DNA of 64,000 nt from Schizochytrium sp. TIO01 (Eukaryota > Sar > Bigyra > Thraustochytrida > Thraustochytriidae): contig SMSO01000034.1 of assembly GCA_004764695.1 (NCBI GenBank), forward strand, positions 79,501 through 143,500, written 5' to 3'. Shown here one piece after another: positions 32,401 to 37,296 of this stretch. Positions within the stretch are counted from its first letter, which is position 1. Each line of letters starts with the position of its first letter. Made by a program: the position numbers and the translations under genes. Below the pieces are notes generated by a model. That model saw only the letters and a list, made by a program, of their open reading frames with translations, had not been told where the DNA came from and did not search any database.

Positions 32401-33548
32401 GAAGATGATCTAGAGCGAGAGCCGAGACAAGGACAGCAGTAATAACAGCACGATATTACACGACGACAGAAGGAGGGTTTCCCTTTAGACCTAGTCCTGC
32501 CAAGTCTTGACTGATTGGAATTGCCAAGGCCACTCTCCATAGCATCGAGGTCTGTAGCCGAGGGTTCACGAGTTGGAATTGGCATATACCGTGTGAGGAA
32601 CGTTTCAATCGCGTTGAACTTCTCAACATTATTAAATACACTAAGTTCAACACCTGAGACATAACCTGTAAGGCGTGGGGGGCGTTCATCAACCACTCGT
32701 GAGCGCGCTCGTTTTTTGCCACTTTGTGTTTGGCCCAATGCGTGAGTGGCAGCTGCCTTGGCAGTTTTCGATGATCGCGACCAGCGATTTGAATAAGATG
32801 CGTCAGTATCTCCTTCAGACGAACCACCCTGATCCGTGTCTTCTTTGGAAAGGAAGAACGCAGCCGGATCCTGCATGATACCGTCTGAAGAAAGCCACCA
32901 ACGAACGCTAACGCCACCCTCTACAATTCGCAGATGAATATTTGCGGACGCGTATTCAAGCTCCTCAAAGGTAACGCGTCCGCCAAAGAGCGCAATGCGA
33001 AGAGAGCTTATTCGAAGTGCTGCTGAGAATGGGTCAGACTTATTTGGTTTGAGAACAAATGTATTGATCATCCGGCAAAGCGTCCATGCAGTAATTGCTG
33101 GAGCAATGCGTACCGTGAGAATAATAGAGAAGCCAAGCATAAAATTCCAAAACAAGTATCCAATAGGTAACCCAGTGCTACCCCAGTAAACTTCCGCGAG
33201 CTCGTCCCAAAAGTTCCTTGCCTCACAAACCTGTGCACCGCTCGATAGCTCTCTTACTACACATGACTCTGGGCATCCATGCGGGTATGCAATGGAGTAA
33301 TTTAGCTTCACGTCACATGGGTCCTCACCATCTGTGGAGCTGATGGACTGGCAAGATTGGATACCCGTAGTGGAGGTTGCCACCTCGCAATTTGTATTTG
33401 ATGTGCACGTCGAGACATCAAGAGCCGAACATAATTCTGCTGTACTTTGAGCATTTGCAGGGGCGCTCCACTGCCCCAGGAGGATACCAATCATGAGAAG
33501 GACCATAGTTCCGCCTCGTTGTATCCATAAGCCTCGCCGGAAGGTCAT
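14409..33548 (-). CDS. Giant bridge-like lipid-transfer protein, BLTP1/Csf1/Tweek family
   Basis: One uninterrupted frame of about 6,379 residues. I start at the ATG at 33548 because it places a classic signal peptide at the N-terminus (cleavage after ANA, about residue 33); the frame is open back to an ATG at 33728. A luminal segment with eight cysteines (40-108) and a membrane helix (about 128-152) follow, then the family's N-terminal groove segment ending in SVRWW (214-218). Motif YGPWADKERSQF at about 930 matches the conserved YGPWADRQR block of KIAA1109/BLTP1. BLTP1 proteins are ER-anchored rods that move lipids between membranes at contact sites. Extra features: a C2-like domain (about 2083-2186), an Ala tract (about 1820-1834), a Ser tract (about 2837-2905) and several acidic or Arg/Ser-rich linkers. 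The C-terminal block with GIFGLPPLKIRME fits the family. It is longer than human BLTP1 (about 5,000 residues), mostly through low-complexity insertions. Confidence 0.9.
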   Translation of the reverse strand: MTFRRGLWIQRGGTMVLLMIGILLGQWSAPANAQSTAELCSALDVSTCTSNTNCEVATSTTGIQSCQSISSTDGEDPCDVKLNYSIAYPHGCPESCVVRELSSGAQVCEARNFWDELAEVYWGSTGLPIGYLFWNFMLGFSIILTVRIAPAITAWTLCRMINTFVLKPNKSDPFSAALRISSLRIALFGGRVTFEELEYASANIHLRIVEGGVSVRWWLSSDGIMQDPAAFFLSKEDTDQGGSSEGDTDASYSNRWSRSSKTAKAAATHALGQTQSGKKRARSRVVDERPPRLTGYVSGVELSVFNNVEKFNAIETFLTRYMPIPTREPSATDLDAMESGLGNSNQSRLGRTRSKGKPSFCRRVISCCYYCCPCLGSRSRSSSSAQSYATSKLGSPPQGPLSSRDRDGADGSASAQNGAHGGPPAMRLDTNIHMSDDQREGSVYAVDDEASVNSTYTEENPWFYHVFPISRFELSQFCIYVSDPSLRTTLIMHAEKGLGIHYVEEPTFEMDRFKVVSRLVWTNTRLRLVKNEEYVGTQRLMERHPIEDDDLLERGGRAVVNFFRELFSEITMTDYRGSKHRASVLGIGSDEPITPTSDASSPHVPRTPRLAALVGKGPHRHSTDEDEDEDEDEEDESDARSSSRRRRASDVEPSDDDDDLYGDNYPEDERNRSGEMTPHRGPRRNSLDDAFGKIKNLMRNSNNVRRGSLGHASTTLSRYDSSDSNDSGIEVASTHSFGATGSGSAVGGSSRRRSSSARMSGRYPVESPREYDSEDQSAEDEDDEDREMARFVGFGDSKQYHHHNGESSIGLWGISRMFRRRKHGVQNDARMRPRKSFLERNPLFETSARKASRRRKRKSTSADSSGLKTGAQEEPDLLVTNRLEFVYKFDEPGPVTHEQIESFDGKQQPEFSLNIYLGSSSEDSQTIITYGPWADKERSQFLQRFWPVEFQETPIYHPYRAGEPRVPLFLEANVFFKGRSSIRMPYRVRHTGWYDGTKNGENASNVNVWSTIQQHLDAFARASEMKTEQKHRQTSFAAFSGGGGRLDSLTSATMGNMYYESNENSDRLGSMQTLDEGGSLRGGIQNGISSTATSASAAAMASYNSRGPRNLSQSSISTHGSFPNRPLRVGRSLATGWIVHLPVSTRSMLAKSTEAQSALATIAEYQSHLLRATVYISAPENEDKVVVKAGTQRDAEEWARELWVRYAGRERKVSAHLRTLCPSCPATDDIDEVVRYLPIAHEFENRFVAFLFGMKKANSADESRQRVSQSVGAEEDLIHELSEQYGYDHPQIQEMKRVMHDNLARFPAEFEANLKSFLLPQSSATMTDGDFEEDTMDDPPVVLQREGMDSQWPSLENGGPGRARPSDSSGQESSSIDETDTGYSGPLSYAKAHSAACGWLDLDIGDDSRMTVSIPLVSTSESGYETIIELTMKKPVLRSSVTQSEMLRSMEYKMRTSILYSNQWNGRQMWSINQTMKRSEVRFVRENVNCIMDFVTDWTSKPQSEEAQKLEFFTPITYSIQADMDRVNWILNVNEKNVVGTLSDDSFNHIVDVDVPKVHFRSEMRTTEFEALREEFTWTLSFENIKAANTWASTCAATLRLPVDHPRRKVVHPRPAMAENKISWRDPRILTFDRLDIEGRYVYHNEVGENTDLLKVNLHFMHPKILALPEAIDAFVNFQANYFGGSMFLITPDDFAACGNRNLRSRVAFQNWTLADNIILRSPSNEFELRFGLHVTDGSVQLPICLQPCLNAQGDIQDADHSTVTLLTNKFVLDMRYNYDRYMDLDIRINHVRLQCPSSHALGTAQMPSESNQGLSTSVNAAAAAAAAAAVAAASDSPILDMRGLHGSDSFAWDTSITSAHSSFQTSNDDIAGSNSPQGHATSPVTPVDLGHGEWTRRHFDRSANSMHSTHAFRSSGRSREYDGASQSETTSRKHRRQRLTNKGSSSSYPYPRFLEPRMAASKRRRLKRPVRENGLGNPLQGCLLWDGGAYSIQWLYGRDQGVCMAPLVAYSSSMKADAGKIRGDLQMAQMHAIYEAADSFVKGSSRLRSSDRDEGGVKSPLRAGAMLRNPRMIWTRLVQSKAKYLVRIDLDQASYLPSLAKLSGSSSHRNSSKLSAGIFTQVECNGQIFRTPIIASTSDKVTWGSQCIFFTSSLDVQVRVHLYDESYGRQRLIGKIVLDVARFLENQEPEGENTLRELSLEECTSLLDVQAPLFQESGSKKSKHKSSGAATATTTVTGVTGATASTANTEVPDASISLFQPLTTSKVDLDASDADPVYAKLRKVAPNPSKKPLAHPLAVAAGHPRFVYGKKRLARVKTAMAVFSVSDQTLQEVLKRDADFPSISALDAYRFASARWKNVRTDYDMEVANDGSLPILQPHEGFYRRSSVTNSQGNGVGNSSNVNVGGGSGSGINSTSYSIYNNTTNGNGANSSFYNGSRASVNSMMGPRNARDIEFGASSQATETNSEPEYAYESSQYGTQFDDAIIGGHNPSRTLDQGIFDSLLDEDRVRLQEKLYSRSTTSVVLGGLDVTLWMPSGKSLFSFGISPFELRGDSLIDEKKAWFIQSLEELSLTLRHLSRADKPSERRSKTSSPKHAYRQNPSYARYVESSMYFNPYASGSGTVEDLLDTWVQVGLLQGAARICLEGRIPNLEVEALEQKIFWDTYNEVREQQVRQFNDVTASLVLPIESQLFKVDYKYGLQLCGFNYKSLEVPESEGVTPVDNSCASSSSENDGEHDYDVEEKEVLTDASSDVNQSTLQVETKDLDPTQELYNSLERSESAHFFSPEPSGNLSDDNASFCSARSSWHSGTSLGSKNIASHERLFEHQSSDPPMMTPKESSVSSSGSSSSSSSSSSSSSSSSSSSGSSSSFSDSSSSSLTSSSSGSDLSSSSSGSSSGHSSSSSSPTPAPPPLLPHHTKRRNSRRKNRHAIQPEDSSLDGYQSSSEESMSDKSSESVDSRNYFERRGLRSENEDTSPLLFVAADLKSYTSSTQSSNQVEVANLAPYLEHFDLETRQFSMHEFPTTSYGGRSNPLNLASSFRQGVLRGNVGESQVQFTSISSLGGGSCMLPVDSGKPFSKRSLYQDYMDETDDHTGERSDDNKSIEDAMHSQILRVDACRIIDVFATPQAIREMEQVMLAYYPVAPNMDQMLNFFEKSYMSTPGASQTSAGPDVGEMVSSSLRVSVKIEGINLRLLHTCIPFFERERKSKSQQPNEEAGDKATSQVPGQQKPGDRQNDRRRRGRPGREKPVPYLLQACSRQISIVMVQKIGESSQFALGGATAVAGLPRKNELTSNIHAAMAVSNIDSERRIKIALHDFEVRLGILHASSIVRNFDTANQRPRASTLFLKNVCNLASFGVHELRANGYTTTPRLDKADATKADSAFNMHLDVLRMQCASDAVHAIYNTAYVWVQAVQSLYEARTGIYFRRQHQWALLAGQVLKLAIRLDSLDARDLHTEHEKVQSLVETCPLEEWRQYNTGEVNLTSVLIMDLFRRIACFVPEYEHLNQEIANCQLDRNAHLNPIPLDILAGVGVYMEDFFENGIAAALPGTSTFFREVLEGCTERAAPQKLASVSRKPEGLELSVSVRGIDMKVYISKLAPQRQSMAGVFQQGHWSAPSSAQVPQDAGTGVARDLDVTSSINNGSLGESTKQHAEHQPSASSPKREWNTIVMIPARYISMDCAFAGTSVTMHKIVFENQRKKMRRPQRQMQIKEEGAVPWLYDIEFNITAKTDRTWLSISPEIVRAVSAVQAVVHQSGAVLSDYYYRRRLAAHLHEQEVSTIRRNEDMAPVNGLNPFNNRIFDAQFEQYTEPIDFGSYQAPRTSRFTQLPSSIDLSIPFAQARQSAHKNVGGNVGIAVGQGGSFADAIGELDLPDQRQESFRGGFTRPYSSSVSNEGPDKKSNDGSRRRGSVMAGFQRRDGADLQITSPNTSSILRTETFGASTGPAVPPQPGTRSRRYDGSRPQSMDLPRNIMSPLRTSLFHTVESDGLPTSSSANGSSRKMQIDAQDSFRSDASPDGDNDAETPVTTEQISIFFSTTIGEVDCEVQSSAMEPNRNESNVSNDGEETRAVAQLRDFTFGWSRYSGLLTKRTERAMRLEDRKSDSEDHSSHTNGTANNNNKGQTQDSSGPPPSGMGDSASSNAADTGRLRGRLRDFVLLDVKECVGKIVGAKRPSAKSSKHRASRLWEIKGVLGGLCVNVMLAVANSRATLGLGDEHLTDVQVLWAMSEASGKVPLHAIDHRRLHDLVDAWAFAYREAAEKWKVYAAANMEPVWPSPSPPATASFAVNNNAHTSQSQKGHNSQAKKKQYRSSTMSPLSRIAAEVRASRRSKRDKKAKRARRRSIQEHIEALANKAAVLDAEASGLVKVRYSVVVRIRNLSTLLQPHSKLLMTYEMESITLTLRKLPNGQLDTQLHLSRSQVAFDKRRRAIGSSETGSLGSSHGAAPEVSFEQSLPCVWIHACLAASNRRLPVSFNHRDEDEASEQHEPLHSAHSRDEEDDYGFMDSTRNVKPRHRKSYSLESVSLNSEPGSRRSGSTLPQVRIPGLGGVLQGKQDDQELVLRLRVVVEPICNSFTPDIVEQFLILQTGLASEINMLLATVSRVSASFAKSSKSRQSKKEQRRATKEEKRSNNNAPDKLESTIHEQASTAQEKLANNDLSVENDGDNFRDLSGKMRRRPPLHVDTRMRRSGSTRSGRRKVHKNGSRLNMISTVTEEPEEHHYDQVSKPLRPMRYVLVFMLGGVSLTAHADEDDREGARRPYAHVNTGKFELLVKSGLARDFATPHEHEVSDALILENKEMVWFATVHFRGLQCSLKQRRGQDRVLFDAKTDLKILYDPRSSIQRFAGHNDDMASVARSAWNQTCTVTVNNTRVEIQPGFIDSGQILTDDYLQALRMYRYMRANEKVGGEVSRRGSEVSGDAMPNKFEQMDRYVQLVWKNVRDPIRSELTHRRTYLQALRRLAVNVGIDNTMILFPFKSPSGGPAAGIIFMEQLRCRSYVDNLITALFDHLSEGESVESLHRRIQKSSHRLYASLNTPEESSQTSEAGSGPTPMMRQRESSLLGTIICQEVKICVTSDHKSVSCLGLSGNFDESLISPPVGVAVRSNRPKLEQKMTTIECVRQVYNASPLRGKLSSITCSLGGNSQSTEVRLVLSSTLSGPDIFVSVGHMPLLAGLVATHWVGVNQASNEATIQRNKSHSDFNPVPHDYNTAASSTVRAAERSGGDGGPEDEGLFPTWFKIKPYRTKIEITARVLQGPGILFGTPLRPQLQQRIPVPSLSLTTFISRDWEETPWPARLAPSDSADEPTTQARSQTAGSRRRASSSTSVPHNVAGMRGRTPSTTHFHLDGVDEVSSPSLEVGAFYEPVTEINSKIEVDIPDMPVTPLLLLTLQHLLKHLDDYRQGKYPPTGFNRPAGEDSKESDFDEDTGDGMSIDMSHIAAHDDLHENISDQESEGNGGISEAPISLRSNVSWNVLVHISPFEASSKFSALSTGDDVDATIVITQGVEVSWSSGMMRMREDDEEADQFVLECVSVNVPTIELVINRASHFSKGMVHSLQAQVNRAHGLMQLPVVVSYFDIERVDVDASVWSMDKLFGVQYGWQRDWLEAEGLLTAAFAASEPSITSSSVYSHAQIAPGDYKLVGQHSSSQLFADSAGGRGLSDLPDDLGGSQEVDSDIDLDDEFMLGSLVAERRKPLATMMVQARVASVEVLVDLGMLHSKMRFRASGLATRYFQPEKRANETEVETTHLYLDMRSVIVQFDGRLEGGMRLDSGLVVHLMRDSQNMPSLEELMNHPSYISANEFKRYQESGPAPINEWQQWMKRKRALNHCVFRMRDQLCAQMSLVFGNDATRQRTMLFSFDSHDFSVYISEVIPENNVCTQLVSVYSSMLDLQASSEMVPILLKLMNTMREQVSDAKKATRPKFLSETASRRLATRRHLSRDSGGTTNDDSRNHASQELSGADNATTRSLKAIGTIYFEIGRFDISVVHGVLNDVRRSAAAAISIDRSAKFSLEIEKRRHTLVRELVVELHGKCDVTRFQKLLVKSDLTTVGMFGSDQTWAQRPTATSGATNSATSTVSTSLRSGKDGGSVNPNETSRRDGDKSVDGSSRASTDGGDGQNGIDSNAGNADTSKGTLSSSPGGSQNTDAASSLPSLDTKRHQKGRKRIRGIFGLPPLKIRMETIQNLISPDRSLVREKVVGAQKYFHLLPSMEYVFHSEFTGPLNTTTDIRDLTYLREIAQSCTRNLTGHTGRFPTVHGDMNGTGASMPGSKDQGAGNSGTDGAGGAEGSGSGSSTSEPRRIFKPNTNEREPFVFNPQVSVLGDATTIALNLAMSQLDLNKEKLPEKTHVALTDNLEAVLAVVHDGLRGMDRAFGDRDPPR
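24833..25040 (-). repeat. Poly-serine coding tract inside the BLTP1-like gene
   Basis: About 70 codons, nearly all Ser with a few Gly, Asp and Thr. Mixed Ser codons (TCA, TCT, TCC, TCG) are used, so it is not a pure trinucleotide expansion. The opposite strand reads as Asp/Glu codons, which creates a false open frame on +. Confidence 0.85.
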
Positions 33549-34333
33549 TTTCTCGTTTTGTGATGTGTGTTTGCCGCAATCAGCGTTCTTCAAGTGTGGT
33601 TCAAATCTTCTATTTCGACTGAGATCTTCGGTTTCAATTCCTCCTTGTTCACATTGGTGACTCCTTTCGTAATATGGCACCATCACGCGTCCCATTCGGA
33701 GGAGGGGGGGGCGTTCAGGATTGCTCAACTTTTTTTTGTTTCAATAGTACTTGCTCTGCAACTGCGCTAGAATATCTTTTCATGTAAGCTCCACTTCAGG
33801 CGTTTCTTGAACTCTGTGTTTCTAGTTTATGTTTTCAAGTTTCCAGGCGAGGTCAGTTTACAAGACCCCAATCTCGTTTTCGAAATAGCGGTCGGCCAGC
33901 TGGGGTTGGAAAGGCTGCTCCGTGCCAAGAAATGCCAAACCACGCAAGTGTGCGGTCGTAGTTCGTCCCCGCCAGCGTGTCCGCGGCGCTGACCTCTCTC
34001 GAAGCCCGCTACAGCGCCTTGGAGGTCCCAGAGAGAACTCTATTTGCTGCTCGCTCCGCTCGGTCCGTGAACTCCGCCGTGGAGACCGAAAAAACGAAAC
34101 ACATTCAATTCACAATTAGGCCTAAATAAACCATACTAAAGTACACTCAGAGATGTTAGTATGTAGTACTGGCTATGTATAGTACTAAGAGTCTGGCATT
34201 CGTTGAGTGCAAATAAGCAAACAACTTTAAGAAGAGGCACCATATGATGAATGCAAAAATAGCCAAGACCAGGGTTTAGATCCAGGCGAGTTATTCGTTT
34301 ATGTTTGAGCTCTAGCTCATCTATTTCGAATAA

Positions 34334-34412
34334 GCATTTGCATTTGCATTTGCATCATTTGCATTTGCATTTGCATTTTTATCTGCATTTGCATTTGCAT
34401 TTCCATTGCATT
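34334..34412 (+). repeat. (TTTGCA)n hexanucleotide repeat
   Basis: About 12 imperfect GCATTT/TTTGCA units with small interruptions (CATCAT, TTTTATCT, TTCC). Confidence 0.9.
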
Positions 34413-34606
34413 CGAATTCGAACTTTAGAATTTGAAGCTGTGATCTAGCAAGTCCTTCGAAATCATAAACCATGACTCCATCTAGTTCATGTCAGTTCCT
34501 CCGTTTCGAGTCAGATCGACGATCATTGATCCTGCTGGTAAGGAAGCTTTGGTGATTTACAACCGATTGCTGCCAATGAGCTCATCTTATTCAAGTTGAT
34601 CCTTCT

Positions 34607-34639
34607 TTTTAAAATGAAAATGAAAATGAAATAAAAATA
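34607..34639 (+). repeat. 33-base dispersed AT-rich repeat, copy 1
   Basis: An identical 33-base string occurs at 44249-44281. It begins TTTTAAAATGAAAATG. Low complexity, but the exact match over the whole length is notable. Confidence 0.7.
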
Positions 34640-34960
34640 GAAGTATTTTCAAGTTGTTAGTGTTAGTGCTATTGCTATAAAGGGTTTTCCAACGTTGGTA
34701 TATGTTCCATTTATTCCAAATGATTCAATTGTTCTCGTGTAGGAATTGGTGTTCTTTATGTTCTTGTATACTGTTCTTTTTATGGAAATGGGTTGTGGAA
34801 AAAAGAGTTGCGCTGGTTGTTGGTTGGTGGTCTTGGAGTCCTGTTGCTGTGGCAAACGAAGAATCCTTCAACTCTGCTTTGGTCTACCACGCTTCCTGCA
34901 GGAGCCGGAAAATCAGACTTGCTTTCGTTGGATTAAGGGTCGCAAAATTTTCAGGCTACC

Positions 34961-35458
34961 ATGAGTCTCCCCGTCGTGTTTATGGACGTTGAGATCGCTG
35001 GCGAGTACGCTGGACGTGTAGAGATTGAGCTGAGGTCCGATGTTTGCCCAAAGACTGCTGAGAACTTCCGTTGCTTGTGCACTGGTGAGAAGGGGTTTGG
35101 CTTCAAAAACTCTGGCTTTCACCGCATTATTCCTGGCTTCATGGCCCAGGGTGGTGATTTCACACGCCACAATGGCACTGGTGGCCGCTCCATCTACGGT
35201 GAGACCTTCCGCGACGAGAACTTTAAGCTCAAGCACAATGGACCTGGTGTGCTTTCTATGGCAAATGCCGGACCCAACACAAATGGATCCCAGTTCTTTC
35301 TCTGCTTTGCTGAAGCCCCCTGGCTTGATGGTAAGCACACTGTCTTCGGTAAGGTAGTCAAGGGTCTTAACCTCCTCAAGTCTCTTGAGTCCGTTGGCAC
35401 CCAGAATGGCAAGCCTAAGGGCAAGGTTACCATTATTGAGTCTGGCCAGCTCCGCTAA
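34961..35458 (+). CDS. Cyclophilin A-type peptidyl-prolyl cis-trans isomerase
   Basis: The 165-residue single-domain protein keeps even the numbering of human cyclophilin A. Arg55, Phe60, Met61 and Gln63 lie in [15 protein letters not shown], Phe113 in GSQFFLCF, and Trp121 and His126 in [12 protein letters not shown]. The active site and the cyclosporin-binding tryptophan are intact, so it should be an active, cyclosporin-sensitive isomerase. With no signal peptide or extra domain it is probably cytosolic. The ATG at 34961 (context CTACCATGAG) begins right at the family N-terminus; TAA ends it. Codons favour C-ending and AAG forms as in the neighbouring eRF3 gene, consistent with strong expression. 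The closest paralogue name (CYPA, CYP1) cannot be decided from one sequence. Confidence 0.97.
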   Translation: MSLPVVFMDVEIAGEYAGRVEIELRSDVCPKTAENFRCLCTGEKGFGFKNSGFHRIIPGFMAQGGDFTRHNGTGGRSIYGETFRDENFKLKHNGPGVLSMANAGPNTNGSQFFLCFAEAPWLDGKHTVFGKVVKGLNLLKSLESVGTQNGKPKGKVTIIESGQLR

Positions 35459-37296
35459 GTTATATGCATGCATCCCTCATCCCAATGGCCACGTCTCTTC
35501 GTGAGATGCTCTCGAAATGATGGCTTTAGTCTGGGCTATTTCGAGTTCGGGTCATGTTCCAATATTTTATGATTTGATTCTGCAACATAGGAAGGCTCGG
35601 AAGGATACCCCAACACGATTCCCTGTGCATTTGACGATGGGGACCTGGCTAAACCCCGTTGCGGCATCTCTCAGTGTTTATCGTAGTGCTTTAGAGATGG
35701 TATTTGCTTGCGCACGACTCCCTTTTACTTTACCTTTTTCTTCTTTTCTATCCTTACTGTCGAATATGTTGTGTCGCGACACGCTTTAAGGCTACTCGCA
35801 GGAAACGCGAGGATTAATACCCCACGCACGATTCGCTTCGCTTAAAACAATGAAACTTAGACACTCAGTACCTACTGTCATCCTCGTCATGTAGTGGAGC
35901 TGGGATATCTACTAGTTTTAAAACTAACAAACTCTAAACGCTTCAATTCTTCTCTCCCCTCTCTAGTTTTGTTTCCAATTCTTGATCAGTTTGTAACTTG
36001 CCTCCAAGCATTTTGTAAAATCTTTGCTTGTATGCAGGGTTCCATTTAGAGACGGTCATTTAAATCATTTAAGCTGCTCCATCCTCAACTCTCCAAGGCT
36101 GAGTTCTTTGTAGATTCCTTCAGATTTTCCCATGATATTCTGCACCATCTTGCAATTCAATCGCCTAAACGTGTCTTTCCGCTTGTTCCTGCCAAATTTC
36201 CTCGCAAGTTATTGGAACGTTATCACCTCCAGACTTTGATACCTAAACAGTATCAGAATAAACCGAAACCTCGCAGTGAGTGGGCCTAGTAACCAATAAA
36301 TAGGTCTTAGAGCGTGATGCGGTGCTTCTTGGTATACCCAGTATTAGACTAAGAGCGTCACTTAAGGACCCCTCGGTGTCGTATCCACCCGATGCTCATT
36401 AAGCAGGAGTGAGTGGCCAGACTCCCAACCCACTTCTCGCAGCGTCCTGAGCGCAAGCGAGCATCGTTGGAGACCTTTAGGTGCGTGCGAGCAGGCTTAC
36501 ACAGAAATGAGTTGTCCTCCGCTGGACGGCTTGCACCCGCCCGGCCCGTCGGATCGGCGGTCTTGGCATTCCCATGGGCGGCAGCCGCTCCTTCGTTTTC
36601 TCTCGTCGTCTGCGTCTCTCTTTGTCTCCTTGGTATAGTAGTGTACTTGATACAACTGCCTCTATTTCTTTTTCCTTTGCTTTCGCGAGTTTGCCCTGAA
36701 TATTGGTCAATCACTGCAGTGTTGTCTTTTAGCCTTGCGAGGGAGCCATAGGTTGACCCATTGTTGAGGCGATGCTATCTGTGTTTCCGATTTCCCTTTC
36801 AATGTTGTTTAGGTCCTGGTTCCCATGAGTTTGCAGAGCATGATCAAGGAGCGTCTGGAGTTTGTACAATTCACACGTATGTAATGCATAAGATTTCTAA
36901 TGCATTTGACCAGATGAGCGGGATCGTAGAAGACTTCTTCAATGGAGGCGGAGAAAAAGATTAGGAGATAAGAAGACACTGTGAGACTTTCACTTTGGTG
37001 TTCTATTCATCTTTACTGCTAGAGAAGAATCTGATGACTAACTTTGTTGTTTCATTATTTGCATGTATTTAACTGCTCACCGTTTTGCCTCATCTTTGGA
37101 AAAACAAAACAAATGACTTAAAACAACTTACGTCGCGTTTATTGGGAAATTTAACGGTTTATTTGCAAAAAAAATTCATCATGTTCGTGATCGATAACCT
37201 GTTATTACGTTCTTCCAAACCTTCCGCAACACAGAATCTCATCGTAGGCCTTTTTAACACTTGCTCTGAGCGAGCTTTCGACTGAGCTTTTGCACC
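35459..37296. other. Intergenic region between cyclophilin and eRF3
   Basis: About 1.8 kb with no recognised gene. An ATG-less 79-codon frame at 36050-36286 is the only mildly protein-like stretch. Pyrimidine-rich sequence just before the eRF3 start probably contains its promoter. Confidence 0.5.

Larger units (their letters stand above)
33549..34960. other. Divergent intergenic region between BLTP1-like and cyclophilin genes
   Basis: About 1.4 kb; 33549-33728 could instead code an N-terminal extension of the giant protein. It contains a TTTGCA hexamer array, one copy of a 33-base AT-rich dispersed repeat (34607-34639), and presumably both promoters. TTTTCAG just before the cyclophilin ATG could be a splice acceptor for a 5'-UTR intron. 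No gene seen. Confidence 0.5.

Noticed and set aside
36050-36286. 79-codon ATG-less frame with protein-like composition, preceded by a TTTAG acceptor-like site
   Set aside because: No start, no matching upstream exon and no recognised family; length is within chance.
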